Source: Parvibaculum sp040390855
GTDB lineage: Bacteria > Pseudomonadota > Alphaproteobacteria > Parvibaculales > Parvibaculaceae
Direction of reading: 5' to 3'
NCBI GenBank assembly: GCA_040390855.1
Contig: JAZJXO010000002.1
Coordinates: forward strand, 62,001-126,000
DNA: 64,000 nt
Position 1 is the stretch's first letter. Each line of letters starts with the position of its first letter. This document shows, piece by piece, positions 7,362 through 15,507 of this stretch. The position numbers were made by a program, and so were the translations under genes. The notes beneath the pieces were generated by a model that saw only the letters and a list, made by a program, of their open reading frames with translations, had not been told where the DNA came from and did no database searches.

Positions 7362-8519
7362 TCATGCATAAGGCACGGCCACACGGCCGACTTTCTCGCG
7401 CGAAATAATCATTTTCTGGATTTGCTCGGTGCCGTCGCCGATCTGTAGCCCCATCACGTCGCGCAATCTCTGCTGGTGAGGCAAATCAGTGCTGTAACCG
7501 CCATGCCCATGCGTGAGCAGGCAACGATGGATGACCTGAAAAGCCGTCTTGGGCGCCCACCATTTGCACATTGCGGCTTCGGCAGTATGCGGCAAATCAT
7601 TGTCACGGAGCCAAAGCGTCTTGTAGCAAAGCAGGCGCGCCGCTTCGAGCAACGTCTGGGCTTCGGCCAGCGGCTCCGTGACACCTTGATATTTAGCCAG
7701 CGGATTGCCGAAGGCGACACGCTCGGTCACATATTTCCAGGTCTCCTCCACCGACATGAAGGCAGGAGCCAGACATTGCAGGCCGATCAGCGCACGGGAA
7801 TAATCGAACCCCTGCATGACCTTCCGGAAACCTTCGCCTTCCGGGCCGACCATGTAGCGTGTCGACACCTTCACATTGTCGAAGAATACCGAGCCGCGGC
7901 CGACCGCTTTCGAACCCACATCGTCGAAGCTCGAACAGGTGATCCCCGGCGCATCGAGCGGCACCAGAAAAGCCGACACACCGCCAGCGCCCGGATTGCT
8001 TTCGTCCGTGCGCGCGAGCACAAGAATGTAATCAGCTTGTTCGGCCATCGAGATCGAGGTTTTCTCGCCCGACAGGACGTAACCGTCGCCGTCCGGGCGT
8101 GCCTTCGTCTGGAGATGCGCCGCATCGGAGCCGCCTCGCGGCTCCGTCAGACCAAGCGCGACAATCGCCTCGCCCGAGCAAATCTTCGGAACAATTTCAT
8201 CAGCGACTTCAGGCCTTGCATGAGCGGCGACGATCGACCCCATAAGCGAACCTAAGAGTTGGACATAGCCGACGCTAATGTCGCCGCGTGATATTTCCTC
8301 AATAATAATGCCGGTGGTGACACTATCTAATCCCGGCGCCCCGAATTTTTCCGGCAAATCAGCGCCGATGAGGCCAAGCTCGCCCATATCCCGAACGAGC
8401 TGTCGATCAATCACGCCGGCGGTTTCGCGCGCCTTGTAGGCGGGGGCAAGCCGCTCGCGCGCAAATCGCGCCGCAGTGTCTCGAATAGCTCCCTGGTCGG
8501 ACGTAAACGAGAAATCCAA
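7362..8519 (-). CDS. Acyl-CoA dehydrogenase, AliB/cyclohexanecarboxyl-CoA dehydrogenase-like
   Basis: 385 residues, full length for the FAD-dependent family. Visible signatures are G-L-T-E-P-R-G-G-S-D-A (FAD/substrate loop), S-G-E-K-T-S-I-S and the C-terminal I-G-D-G-T-E-Q-I-Q. In medium-chain enzymes the last motif reads Y-E-G-T with Glu as catalytic base; here it is G-D-G-T, so Asp may serve. It would introduce the alpha,beta double bond into the ring of a cyclohexane-carboxyl-CoA, passing electrons to ETF. The gene is 8 bases from the BadI-like gene and 10 from the hydratase gene, so the four CoA enzymes are tightly coupled. Confidence 0.85.
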   Translation of the reverse strand: MDFSFTSDQGAIRDTAARFARERLAPAYKARETAGVIDRQLVRDMGELGLIGADLPEKFGAPGLDSVTTGIIIEEISRGDISVGYVQLLGSLMGSIVAAHARPEVADEIVPKICSGEAIVALGLTEPRGGSDAAHLQTKARPDGDGYVLSGEKTSISMAEQADYILVLARTDESNPGAGGVSAFLVPLDAPGITCSSFDDVGSKAVGRGSVFFDNVKVSTRYMVGPEGEGFRKVMQGFDYSRALIGLQCLAPAFMSVEETWKYVTERVAFGNPLAKYQGVTEPLAEAQTLLEAARLLCYKTLWLRDNDLPHTAEAAMCKWWAPKTAFQVIHRCLLTHGHGGYSTDLPHQQRLRDVMGLQIGDGTEQIQKMIISREKVGRVAVPYA

Positions 8520-8527
8520 GATACCAC

Positions 8528-9334
8528 CTATTTCATATGCTTACGGAATTCCGGCTTGCGCTTTTCATTGAGCGCGTTGACGCCCTCTTTCGACTCCGCC
8601 GAATTGTAGTAAAGGCGGAGCGCCTGCATACCGAGACCGCCAATGCCGCGAATATTATCGCTGTCGGCGTTGAACGATTTCTTGGCGATCGCAATCGCCG
8701 TCGGGCTACGCTCGACAAGCTCGGCGCACCAGGCATCCACTTCCTCGTCCAGCTTGTCGTCGGACACGACCGCATTGGCAAGACCCATTGCCAGCGCCTC
8801 GCGCGCCGAGTAACGCCGACACATGTACCAGATTTCGCGCGCCTTCTTTTCCCCGACCACACGGGCGAGATAAGCGGTGCCGAAGCCCGGATCGACGGAA
8901 CCCATCTTGGGGCCCACCTGACCAAAAATTGCGCTCTCGCCCGCAATCGTCATGTCGCACAAGGTCGCCAGCACATTGCCGCCGCCGATGGCGTAGCCAC
9001 GCACCTTCGCGATTACCGGCTTGGGCACGTCGCGAATGACCGCGTGCAGCTCCTCGACCGGCATGCCGATGGTTCCGCGCGTCTCGCCGTCACCATAAGT
9101 GCCATCATGATCGGATTGATCACCGCCTGTGCAAAACGCTTTGTTGCCCGCACCGGTCAGCACGATCGCGCCGATTTCCTCGTTCCAGCCCGCCTTCAGA
9201 AAAGCGTCAATCAGTTCGACGCAGGTACGGGGGCGGAACGCGTTATAGACCTTCGGGCGATTGATCGTGATGGTCGCAACACCGTTTTTCTCGTCATACA
9301 GAATGTCTTCGTAGTCCATGGAAATCCCCGTCAA
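8528..9334 (-). CDS. badI: 2-ketocyclohexanecarboxyl-CoA hydrolase (BadI-like ring-cleavage enzyme)
   Basis: 268 residues of the MenB/BadI branch of the crotonase superfamily. Segments F-C-T-G-G-D-Q-S-x-H-D-G, I-R-D-V-P-K-P-V-I-A, Y-A-I-G-G-G-N-V-L-A-T, G-P-K-M-G-S-V-D-P-G and R-E-I-W-Y-M-C match R. palustris BadI as I recall it almost word for word. BadI adds water to a 2-ketocyclohexanecarboxyl-CoA and opens the ring to pimelyl-CoA. The start at 9334 overlaps the BadH-like stop by 4 bases (ATGA); the internal ATG at 9319, preceded by GGGGA, aligns better with BadI's N terminus. This is the strongest indicator of an alicyclic ring-opening pathway; substituents on the real substrate are unknown. 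Confidence 0.88.
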   Translation of the reverse strand: MTGISMDYEDILYDEKNGVATITINRPKVYNAFRPRTCVELIDAFLKAGWNEEIGAIVLTGAGNKAFCTGGDQSDHDGTYGDGETRGTIGMPVEELHAVIRDVPKPVIAKVRGYAIGGGNVLATLCDMTIAGESAIFGQVGPKMGSVDPGFGTAYLARVVGEKKAREIWYMCRRYSAREALAMGLANAVVSDDKLDEEVDAWCAELVERSPTAIAIAKKSFNADSDNIRGIGGLGMQALRLYYNSAESKEGVNALNEKRKPEFRKHMK

Positions 9335-10092
9335 CCGTGCATGGAGAGCCCGCCCGAGACGCTGATCGTCTGGCCGGTGATGAAACTTGCGTCGTCACTC
9401 AGAAAGAATGCGACCATGCCCGGATAATCGTCCGGTTGCGCCAGACGGCGCATCGGGATCGCTTTGGTCAGCGCTTCGGTCAGACGTCCGCCGCCCGACG
9501 CATCCACGGAAGCGAGCAGCGGCGTGTCCGTCGGACCCGGACAGATCGTATTGAAGGTGATGCCCTTCCGGGCGAACTCGCGCGCCATCGTTTTCATAAA
9601 AGCGATGACACCGCCCTTAGCTGCGGAATAGACCGCCTCGCCAGACGAGCCCACACGGCCTGCATCCGACGAAATGCTGACGACCCGACCGGCCCCCTGC
9701 TCGGCAAGCCGACGCGCAACGACATGGGTGAGATTGAGCGGCCCGTAAAGGTTGATGTCGATCACCTTTTTCCAGAAATCAGGCTCTGTCTGGATAAATG
9801 GCTTCGCCTCGTCCCAACCGGCATTGTTCACCAGTCCATAAACCTGACCGGCCGCCTTTTCAAACGCATCGACTGCCCGCGCTACTACAGCATAGTCAGT
9901 GATATCGACCTTATAAGCCCAAGCCTCTCCGCCCTTCTGACGAATTTCGGCGGCGGCGGCCTCGGCGCCCTTCTCGTTCATGTCGAAAATAGCAACCTTG
10001 GCACCCTCTTGGCCAAGTCTGAGCCCAATCGCTTTTCCGATACCGCTTGCGCCGCCGGTAACGATAACCGGCTTCTGATCGAGTCCTCGCAT
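9331..10092 (-). CDS. badH: 2-hydroxycyclohexanecarboxyl-CoA dehydrogenase (BadH-like SDR)
   Basis: 253 residues, classical SDR with T-G-G-A-S-G-I-G near the N terminus, N-N-A-G, Ser in S-S-D-A-G-R-V-G-S-S-G-E, and the Y-S-A-A-K active site. N-N-A-G-W-D, G-S-S-G-E-A-V-Y and C-P-G-P-T-D-T match my recollection of R. palustris BadH. It would oxidise the 2-hydroxy ring alcohol to the ketone that the BadI-like enzyme cleaves, using NAD. It is the first gene of a seven-gene minus-strand operon, with GGGAGG 8 bases before the ATG. The 167-base spacer upstream separates it from the divergent TetR regulator, the likely controller. Confidence 0.86.
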   Translation of the reverse strand: MRGLDQKPVIVTGGASGIGKAIGLRLGQEGAKVAIFDMNEKGAEAAAAEIRQKGGEAWAYKVDITDYAVVARAVDAFEKAAGQVYGLVNNAGWDEAKPFIQTEPDFWKKVIDINLYGPLNLTHVVARRLAEQGAGRVVSISSDAGRVGSSGEAVYSAAKGGVIAFMKTMAREFARKGITFNTICPGPTDTPLLASVDASGGGRLTEALTKAIPMRRLAQPDDYPGMVAFFLSDDASFITGQTISVSGGLSMHG

Positions 10093-10259
10093 GTGTGTCG
10101 CCTCCCTCGCTGCGCCGCTTCAGACATATTTTTATTTTGCCATAGCAATGGCGGCGCATTTTTTCTAATACTAGTTCGATTCTTGTAGGAGCGCAACATG
10201 TTTCGAACGTGCATTAGATTTACGAACGGCGCTGGCAAACAGGCGTCAAGGAGGCGTTC

Positions 10260-10895
10260 GTGACGAGCGAGCAAAGCAAATCCGACATCAGTCGCGCGAG
10301 GATACTGGACGCCGCCGCCAAGACGTTTCGGCAAAAAGGCTACGCGGCGACGACCCTGATCGAAATCGCGAGAGCCGCCGGTATGCAGGCGGGCAGCCTC
10401 TATTACCATTTCGGTTCGAAGGACGAACTCCTTGAGGAAGTTCTCGACATAGGCATGAGGCGGGTTCACGAAGCTGTCGAGGAGAGCCAGAAACGTCTGC
10501 CTACGGATTCATCGCACCGCGACCGAATTCGCGTCGCCGTCGAGGCGCATCTTGCGACACTACTGAAGCATGACGACTACACATCCGCCAATATCCGCAT
10601 TTTCGGACAGGTGCCCGAAGAAGTGCAACTGCATCACATCCGGCAGCGCGACGCCTATGCCGAACTCTGGCGGCAGATTCTCAGCAAGGCGCAGAAATCG
10701 GGCGCTTTGCGCAGCGACATTGATCTCGGCCTCGTACGTATGCTTTTGATGGGTGCCCTCAACTGGTCAGTCGAATGGTACCAGCCCGGCAGAACGCCTA
10801 TTCAGACGATAGCCGACCAAATGTGCCTGATGCTGTTCAACGGAATCGGGATCGAAGAACCTGCACGAAGCAGGGAAAACGAAACGGTCACGTGA
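10260..10895 (+). CDS. TetR/AcrR-family transcriptional regulator
   Basis: 211 residues, starting at GTG: a perfect AAGGAGG site (10248-10254) lies 5 bases before it and decides the start. The N-terminal TetR helix-turn-helix is clear (A-R-I-L-D-A-A, F-R-Q-K-G-Y-A-A-T-T-L, I-A-R-A-A-G, S-L-Y-Y-H-F-G-S-K-D-E-L). The C-terminal ligand domain is of the type seen in KstR2-like repressors that sense CoA thioesters. It is the first gene of a plus-strand unit with an SDR and a CoA ligase and is divergent from the BadH/BadI-like operon, so it probably represses both directions until a ring-CoA intermediate accumulates. That ligand is inference. Confidence 0.88.
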   Translation: MTSEQSKSDISRARILDAAAKTFRQKGYAATTLIEIARAAGMQAGSLYYHFGSKDELLEEVLDIGMRRVHEAVEESQKRLPTDSSHRDRIRVAVEAHLATLLKHDDYTSANIRIFGQVPEEVQLHHIRQRDAYAELWRQILSKAQKSGALRSDIDLGLVRMLLMGALNWSVEWYQPGRTPIQTIADQMCLMLFNGIGIEEPARSRENETVT

Positions 10896-10920
10896 CCGAA
10901 AACATTCGAGGGAGACGCGC

Positions 10921-11787
10921 ATGGAAGTCCAGAAAACTCACTTCGGGTTTTCCGATGAGGAACTAAAAGCTCTGCCCACGGTTTATCGAGCCGATCTGTT
11001 TTCGGGGAAGACAGTCGTCGTTTCCGGCGGCGGCAGCGGTTTTGGCAAAGCGATTGCCTGTCTTCTGGCACGACTGGGTGCGAACGTCGCCATATGCGGG
11101 CGCAACGAAGAAAAACTTGCCGCGACTGTTTCTCTTCTGGAAAGCATCGGCGCACAGGTTTTCAGCCGGTCCCTGACCATACGCGATCCCGATCAGGTCG
11201 ACGGTTTTATTGAAGCGGTCTGGGATAAATTCGGCGCGCTCGATCTTCTCGTGAACAATGCCGGCGGCCAGTTTCCGCAAATGGCCCTCGACTTCAAGGT
11301 CAAAGGATGGAATGCCGTCATCGACACCAATCTCAACGGCACCTGGTACATGATGCAAAGCGCCGCGCGGCAGTGGGTCGATAGAAAGACCCCCGGCTCG
11401 ATCGTGAACATCATCGCCGACATATGGCGCGGAATGCCGGGCATCGCGCATACATGCGCAGCGCGCGCCGGTGTTGCCTACCTGTCCAAATCGGTGGCCG
11501 TCGAATGGGCGCCGCATCGCATCCGTGTCAACTGCGTCGCACCGGGCGTCTGCGAAACGAGCGGCTTCGTCCAATATCCGCCCGAAGGTCTCAAGACCTA
11601 CCCAAGCGCTAATCCGATGTTGCGTGTCGGCGACGCCCATGACATCGCCGAAGCTGTCGCCTATCTCGCCTCGCCGGGTGCCAAGTTCATTACCGGCGAA
11701 GTATTGACGGTCGATGGCGGCGAGCAACTCTGGGGAGACCCGTGGCCCCCCGGACGACCGGATTATTTCCAGCCAAAAAACACCTGA
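10921..11787 (+). CDS. SDR-family oxidoreductase, 2,4-dienoyl-CoA/trans-2-enoyl-CoA reductase-like
   Basis: 288 residues with a G-G-G-S-G-F-G cofactor loop and N-N-A-G. The usual catalytic Tyr of Y-x-x-x-K is missing: the region reads A-H-T-C-A-A-R-A-G-V-A-Y-L-S-K. This A-A-R-A-G-V-x-x-L-[ST]-K form is characteristic of the 2,4-dienoyl-CoA reductase and peroxisomal trans-2-enoyl-CoA reductase branch, which reduces C=C bonds of acyl-CoAs with NADPH. It starts 25 bases after the TetR gene and ends 33 bases before the CoA ligase gene. In this pathway it could remove a ring or side-chain double bond that blocks beta-oxidation. Confidence 0.82.
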   Translation: MEVQKTHFGFSDEELKALPTVYRADLFSGKTVVVSGGGSGFGKAIACLLARLGANVAICGRNEEKLAATVSLLESIGAQVFSRSLTIRDPDQVDGFIEAVWDKFGALDLLVNNAGGQFPQMALDFKVKGWNAVIDTNLNGTWYMMQSAARQWVDRKTPGSIVNIIADIWRGMPGIAHTCAARAGVAYLSKSVAVEWAPHRIRVNCVAPGVCETSGFVQYPPEGLKTYPSANPMLRVGDAHDIAEAVAYLASPGAKFITGEVLTVDGGEQLWGDPWPPGRPDYFQPKNT

Positions 11788-11820
11788 AGTTCAAGCAGGA
11801 CAGCGAGGGGAGCGTTACCG

Positions 11821-13461
11821 ATGTTCGATCCAATTCTGACTAGGAAGCGCGTCGAGGCGATGAACGCCGGAGGCTTCTGGCCCGGCAAGACCGCCGCCGA
11901 CTATCTCGACCATTGCATCGCCAAAATGCCGGACAAGACGGCCATCGTCGATTTCAACTCAACAACGAACGAGGCCACCCGCCTCAGCTATCGCAATTTC
12001 GGCAAGATCGTCGAACGTATCGCGGTCGGCCTCGCGGAACTCGGCGTGGAAAAAGGCGAAGTTGTTTCCTGCCAATTACCAAACTGGTGGCAATTCACCG
12101 CGCTGCATCTGGCTTGCGTACGGATCGGTGCCGTGACCAATCCATTGATGCCGATTTTTCGCGAGCGCGAATTGTCTTTCATGCTTGGCCTTGCGGAAAG
12201 CAAGGTACTCGTCATCCCGCGCGCTTTTCGCGGCTTTGATTACCCCGCCATGGTGGCCAACATCCGGGCCGATCTGCCACATCTGAAGAACGTTCTCGTC
12301 ATCGGCGGCGATGGCGACACCAGCTTTGAGAAAGTCCTTCTCGATACACCGTGGGAGGAGCGCCGCGACGCCGGCCGCCTCTTCGCGGCGCGACGGCCCG
12401 ATCCCGACGACGTGACGCAGTTGATGTATACGTCCGGTACGACCGGCGAACCGAAAGGCGTCATGCATACGTCGAATACGATGCTCTCCAATATCCTCAT
12501 CTGCGCTGAACGTCTCGGACTTGGCGAGGACGACGTGATGTTCATGGCGTCGCCGATGGCACACCAGACAGGATTCATGTACGGGTTGGTGATGCCCGTT
12601 CTGGCCGGAGCGACCGCCATTCTACAGGATGTGTGGGAGCCGAAACGCGCCTCCGCGTCAATCTCCCGCGAAGGGATCACCTTCACCATGGCGTCCACGC
12701 CGTTCCTGTCCGATCTGACCGAAACGGTGGCGGCGGACGGGGGCGACGTATCCAGTTTGCGCATCTTCCTGGTGGCAGGTGCCCCCATTCCCCGCGCGCT
12801 TGTCGAGCGGGCGCAACAAATCCTCGGGACGAACATCGTGTCGGCCTGGGGCATGACCGAGAACGGCTTGGTGACAACGACATGCCCCGACGATCCGGAC
12901 GACAAGGCAATCAATACAGACGGACGGGCGCTGCCTGGCATGGAAGTCCGGGTGGTCGACAGCGGGAACAACCCCCTGCCCGTCGGCGAAGAGGGAATGC
13001 TCAAGGCCCGCGCATGTTCGACTTTTGTGGGCTATCTCAAAAGACCGGACTGGTACAATCATGACGCGAAAGGCTGGTTCGATACAGGCGACCTCGCGCG
13101 GATCGACGGGCAGGGCTATATCCGGCTGACCGGACGCTCCAAGGACATCATCATTCGCGGCGGCGAGAATGTCCCCGTGGTCGAGATCGAAGGGCTGCTC
13201 TTCCGTCATCCAGACATCCAGGATGTCGCAATTGTCGGCGTGCCGGATGAACGGCTGGGCGAGCGGGCATGTGCGTTCATCGTTCCGAAGCCCGGTCGCG
13301 AGCTAGGCTTGCGCGAGGTGGTCGCCTTCCTCAAAGAACACAGAGTAGCGAGGCAATACCTGCCGGAACGGGCGGAAATCGTCAGCGAACTGCCTCGAAC
13401 ACCGAGCGGCAAAGTGCAAAAATTCAAACTGCGCGAGATCGCCGTCTCCCTGTCGGCCTGA
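11821..13461 (+). CDS. Acyl-CoA synthetase, AliA/cyclohexanecarboxylate-CoA ligase-like
   Basis: 546 residues of the AMP-binding ANL superfamily. The P-loop-like motif Y-T-S-G-T-T-G-E-P-K-G-V, the G-W-F-D-T-G-D-L hinge region, G-R-S-K-D-I-I-I-R-G-G-E-N and the C-terminal P-S-G-K-V-Q-K lysine are all intact. It activates a carboxylate through an acyl-AMP to the CoA thioester. The beginning (F-W-P-G-K-T, then Y-L-D, P-D-K-T-A) and length resemble the AliA family of alicyclic acid ligases. Given the neighbouring AliB-, BadH- and BadI-like genes, a cyclohexanecarboxylate-type acid is the best guess; aryl or alkyl acids remain possible. Confidence 0.85.
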   Translation: MFDPILTRKRVEAMNAGGFWPGKTAADYLDHCIAKMPDKTAIVDFNSTTNEATRLSYRNFGKIVERIAVGLAELGVEKGEVVSCQLPNWWQFTALHLACVRIGAVTNPLMPIFRERELSFMLGLAESKVLVIPRAFRGFDYPAMVANIRADLPHLKNVLVIGGDGDTSFEKVLLDTPWEERRDAGRLFAARRPDPDDVTQLMYTSGTTGEPKGVMHTSNTMLSNILICAERLGLGEDDVMFMASPMAHQTGFMYGLVMPVLAGATAILQDVWEPKRASASISREGITFTMASTPFLSDLTETVAADGGDVSSLRIFLVAGAPIPRALVERAQQILGTNIVSAWGMTENGLVTTTCPDDPDDKAINTDGRALPGMEVRVVDSGNNPLPVGEEGMLKARACSTFVGYLKRPDWYNHDAKGWFDTGDLARIDGQGYIRLTGRSKDIIIRGGENVPVVEIEGLLFRHPDIQDVAIVGVPDERLGERACAFIVPKPGRELGLREVVAFLKEHRVARQYLPERAEIVSELPRTPSGKVQKFKLREIAVSLSA

Positions 13462-13558
13462 CATTCCACAGATAATCGCTGGCGGGGGGCCGGTAACAGG
13501 CGTGTGACAGACTGTTCGGAAAACTGGCGCCCCCGCATCGTCGCCCGATGAATGCAAC

Positions 13559-13587
13559 CTGACAATCCACGGAAATATGATTATAAT
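13559..13587 (+). promoter_or_regulatory. Sigma70-type promoter before the second CYP153 gene
   Basis: CTGACA (13559-13564) and a perfect TATAAT (13582-13587) are separated by 17 bases, 84 bases before the P450 ATG. The 209-base gap after the ligase gene together with this promoter suggests the CYP153/MaoC-fold pair can be transcribed independently of the TetR-SDR-ligase unit. Confidence 0.6.
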
Positions 13588-13670
13588 GATTTGATGGGAG
13601 AAAGTCGGCTAACCGGCATCCCGTATGTCACGCCTTCTCAGGCTTCCGGAAACACAATGGAGACGCCGTC

Positions 13671-14936
13671 ATGAGTAATACCCTGGCTGCCGGTCGAGAC
13701 AAGTCGATTGCGGACGCCTACGCGATCCCGCTTGAAAAGATCGACGTCAGCGACCCGGAGCTCTTCAGGACAAATACCATGTGGTCGTATTTCGAACGCT
13801 TGCGCCGTGAAGACCCGGTCCATTACTGCAAAGAAAGCGAATACGGCCCGTTCTGGTCGGTGACCAAATACAAAGACATCATGCATGTCGACACCAACCA
13901 CGGCATCTACTCGTCCGAAGCAACCTTGGGCGGCGTCGCCCTCCGCAATCAGGAAGAAGGTTTCTTCCTGCCTATGTTCATTATGATGGACCCGCCCAAG
14001 CACGACGCGCAGCGCAAGGTTGTCAGCCCGATCGTCGCGCCCGGCAATCTGGCGAAACTTGAAAGCACGATCCGCGAGCGCGCAGGCAACATTCTTGATT
14101 CCCTGCCTATCAATGAGACTTTTGACTGGGTAGACCGCGTGTCAATCGAGTTGACGACGCAGATGCTCGCTACCCTTTTCGATTTCCCTTGGGAAGAACG
14201 CCGCAAGCTCACCCGCTGGTCGGATGTAGCAGCCGCAGGCACCGCCTTCGGCGATGAGGAGACCGAGAAGGCCCGCAGGAATGAATTGCGCGATTGTGCC
14301 GTCTATTTCACCGAGTTGTGGAATCAGCGCGTCAACGCGACCGAGCCGGGAAACGATCTCATCACTATGCTGGCTCAGGGCGAAGCCACGAAAAACATGG
14401 GGCCGATGGAGTATCTGGGGAATATTCTTCTCCTGATCGTCGGCGGCAACGACACGACCCGCAACTCGATCACCGGTGGACTTCTTGCTCTGAACCAGAA
14501 CCCGGATCAATACAAGAAACTGCGGGACAACCCGTCGCTCGTTGAATCCATGGTCCCCGAAATCATCCGCTGGCAGACACCCTTGTCGCATATGCGCCGT
14601 ACCGCGCTTCAGGATACGGAGCTTGGCGGCAAGCAAATCAAGAAGGGAGACAAAGTCGTCATGTGGTACGTCTCGGGCAACCGGGACGAGGAGGCGATCG
14701 AAAACGCCAACAGCTTTATCATCGACCGCAAGCATCCACGCCAGCACCTGTCCTTCGGCTTCGGTATCCATCGCTGTGTCGGCAACCGGCTTGCAGAAAT
14801 GCAGCTCCGTGTCGTCTGGGAGGAAATCCTCAAACGCTGGCCCGACAAGCCGATCGAAGTGGTCGGTGAACCGACGCGGGTTTTCTCAAATCTGATCAAG
14901 GGCTATTCGAGCATGCCGGTCAGAATTCCGGGCTGA
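13671..14936 (+). CDS. CYP153-type cytochrome P450 (terminal alkane/alkyl hydroxylase), copy 2
   Basis: 421 residues, the same length as the P450 at 2919-4184 and by eye about four fifths identical to it. I-helix G-G-N-D-T-T-R-N-S, E-I-I-R and F-G-F-G-I-H-R-C-V-G are all present. Differences cluster near residues 85-100 (G-G-V-A-L-R-N-Q-E-E-G-F-F here against G-G-I-T-I-R-D-N-N-A-G-L-K) and near residues 185-205; the first falls in the B-C loop region that lines the substrate pocket in P450s. The copies are therefore probably tuned to different substrates or to successive steps. No redox partner gene is adjacent. The MaoC-fold gene follows after 85 bases. Confidence 0.9.
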   Translation: MSNTLAAGRDKSIADAYAIPLEKIDVSDPELFRTNTMWSYFERLRREDPVHYCKESEYGPFWSVTKYKDIMHVDTNHGIYSSEATLGGVALRNQEEGFFLPMFIMMDPPKHDAQRKVVSPIVAPGNLAKLESTIRERAGNILDSLPINETFDWVDRVSIELTTQMLATLFDFPWEERRKLTRWSDVAAAGTAFGDEETEKARRNELRDCAVYFTELWNQRVNATEPGNDLITMLAQGEATKNMGPMEYLGNILLLIVGGNDTTRNSITGGLLALNQNPDQYKKLRDNPSLVESMVPEIIRWQTPLSHMRRTALQDTELGGKQIKKGDKVVMWYVSGNRDEEAIENANSFIIDRKHPRQHLSFGFGIHRCVGNRLAEMQLRVVWEEILKRWPDKPIEVVGEPTRVFSNLIKGYSSMPVRIPG

Positions 14937-15021
14937 AAAAACACAGGAACGCAATTGCGGGCATCAGTCACAGGATGTCGCGGGCGGGGCCGTGTCCCCG
15001 CCGCTACCTGAAGGAGAGGAC

Positions 15022-15489
15022 ATGCGAAAGATAGGCCTCGGGATGTGTTGGAACGACCTCACGGTCGGCGAGGAATTCCGCACCATCGGCAGGACGGTCA
15101 CTGAAACCGATCTGGTCAATTTCATCAACACGACCGGCATGGTGGAAGTGCTTTTCACCGATGTCGAATATCTCAAGGCCCACGGCCCTATGAACGGTCG
15201 CGTGGTGCCCGGGGCTCTGGTCTATTGCATGGCCGAAGGTTTGCTCGTCCAGTCGATGATGCAGGAGACGGGCCTCGCCTTTCTTCACATGGATTTTAAC
15301 GTCAACGGACCAACCTTTGTCGGCGACACGATTCATGTGGAATGCGAAGTGCTTCAGGCGCGACCGACATCCAAAGGGCGCGGTCTGGTGCGCACCCGCA
15401 ACCGGATCGTGACTCAACGAAACGATACGGTGATCGAATATACACCGTTGCGAATGATGGCTGGCCGGTCTGACGCCTCCGGATCATAA
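15022..15489 (+). CDS. MaoC-like hot-dog fold protein (dehydratase or thioesterase type)
   Basis: About 155 residues; the start is fixed by AAGGAGAGG two bases before the ATG at 15022. The hot-dog pattern is visible in V-G-E-E-F at the start, N-G-R-V-V-P-G-A-L, F-N-V-N-G-P-T-F-V-G-D-T-I-H-V-E-C-E-V and a closing beta strand. The Asp-x4-His pair of (R)-enoyl-CoA hydratases is not obvious in the usual place, so hydration is only one option; acyl-CoA binding or thioester hydrolysis are others. It is co-oriented with the second CYP153 gene and is preceded by a G/C-rich hairpin (14983-14989 with 14996-15002). Confidence 0.75.
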   Translation: MRKIGLGMCWNDLTVGEEFRTIGRTVTETDLVNFINTTGMVEVLFTDVEYLKAHGPMNGRVVPGALVYCMAEGLLVQSMMQETGLAFLHMDFNVNGPTFVGDTIHVECEVLQARPTSKGRGLVRTRNRIVTQRNDTVIEYTPLRMMAGRSDASGS

Positions 15490-15507
15490 AATCCGGCGTC
15501 CGACCCT

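Noticed and set aside
10174..10208. GTTCGA ... TCGAAC inverted repeat in the TetR/BadH spacer
   Set aside because: Arms are only 6 bp with 23 bases between them, which is common by chance; no KstR2-type operator was seen either.
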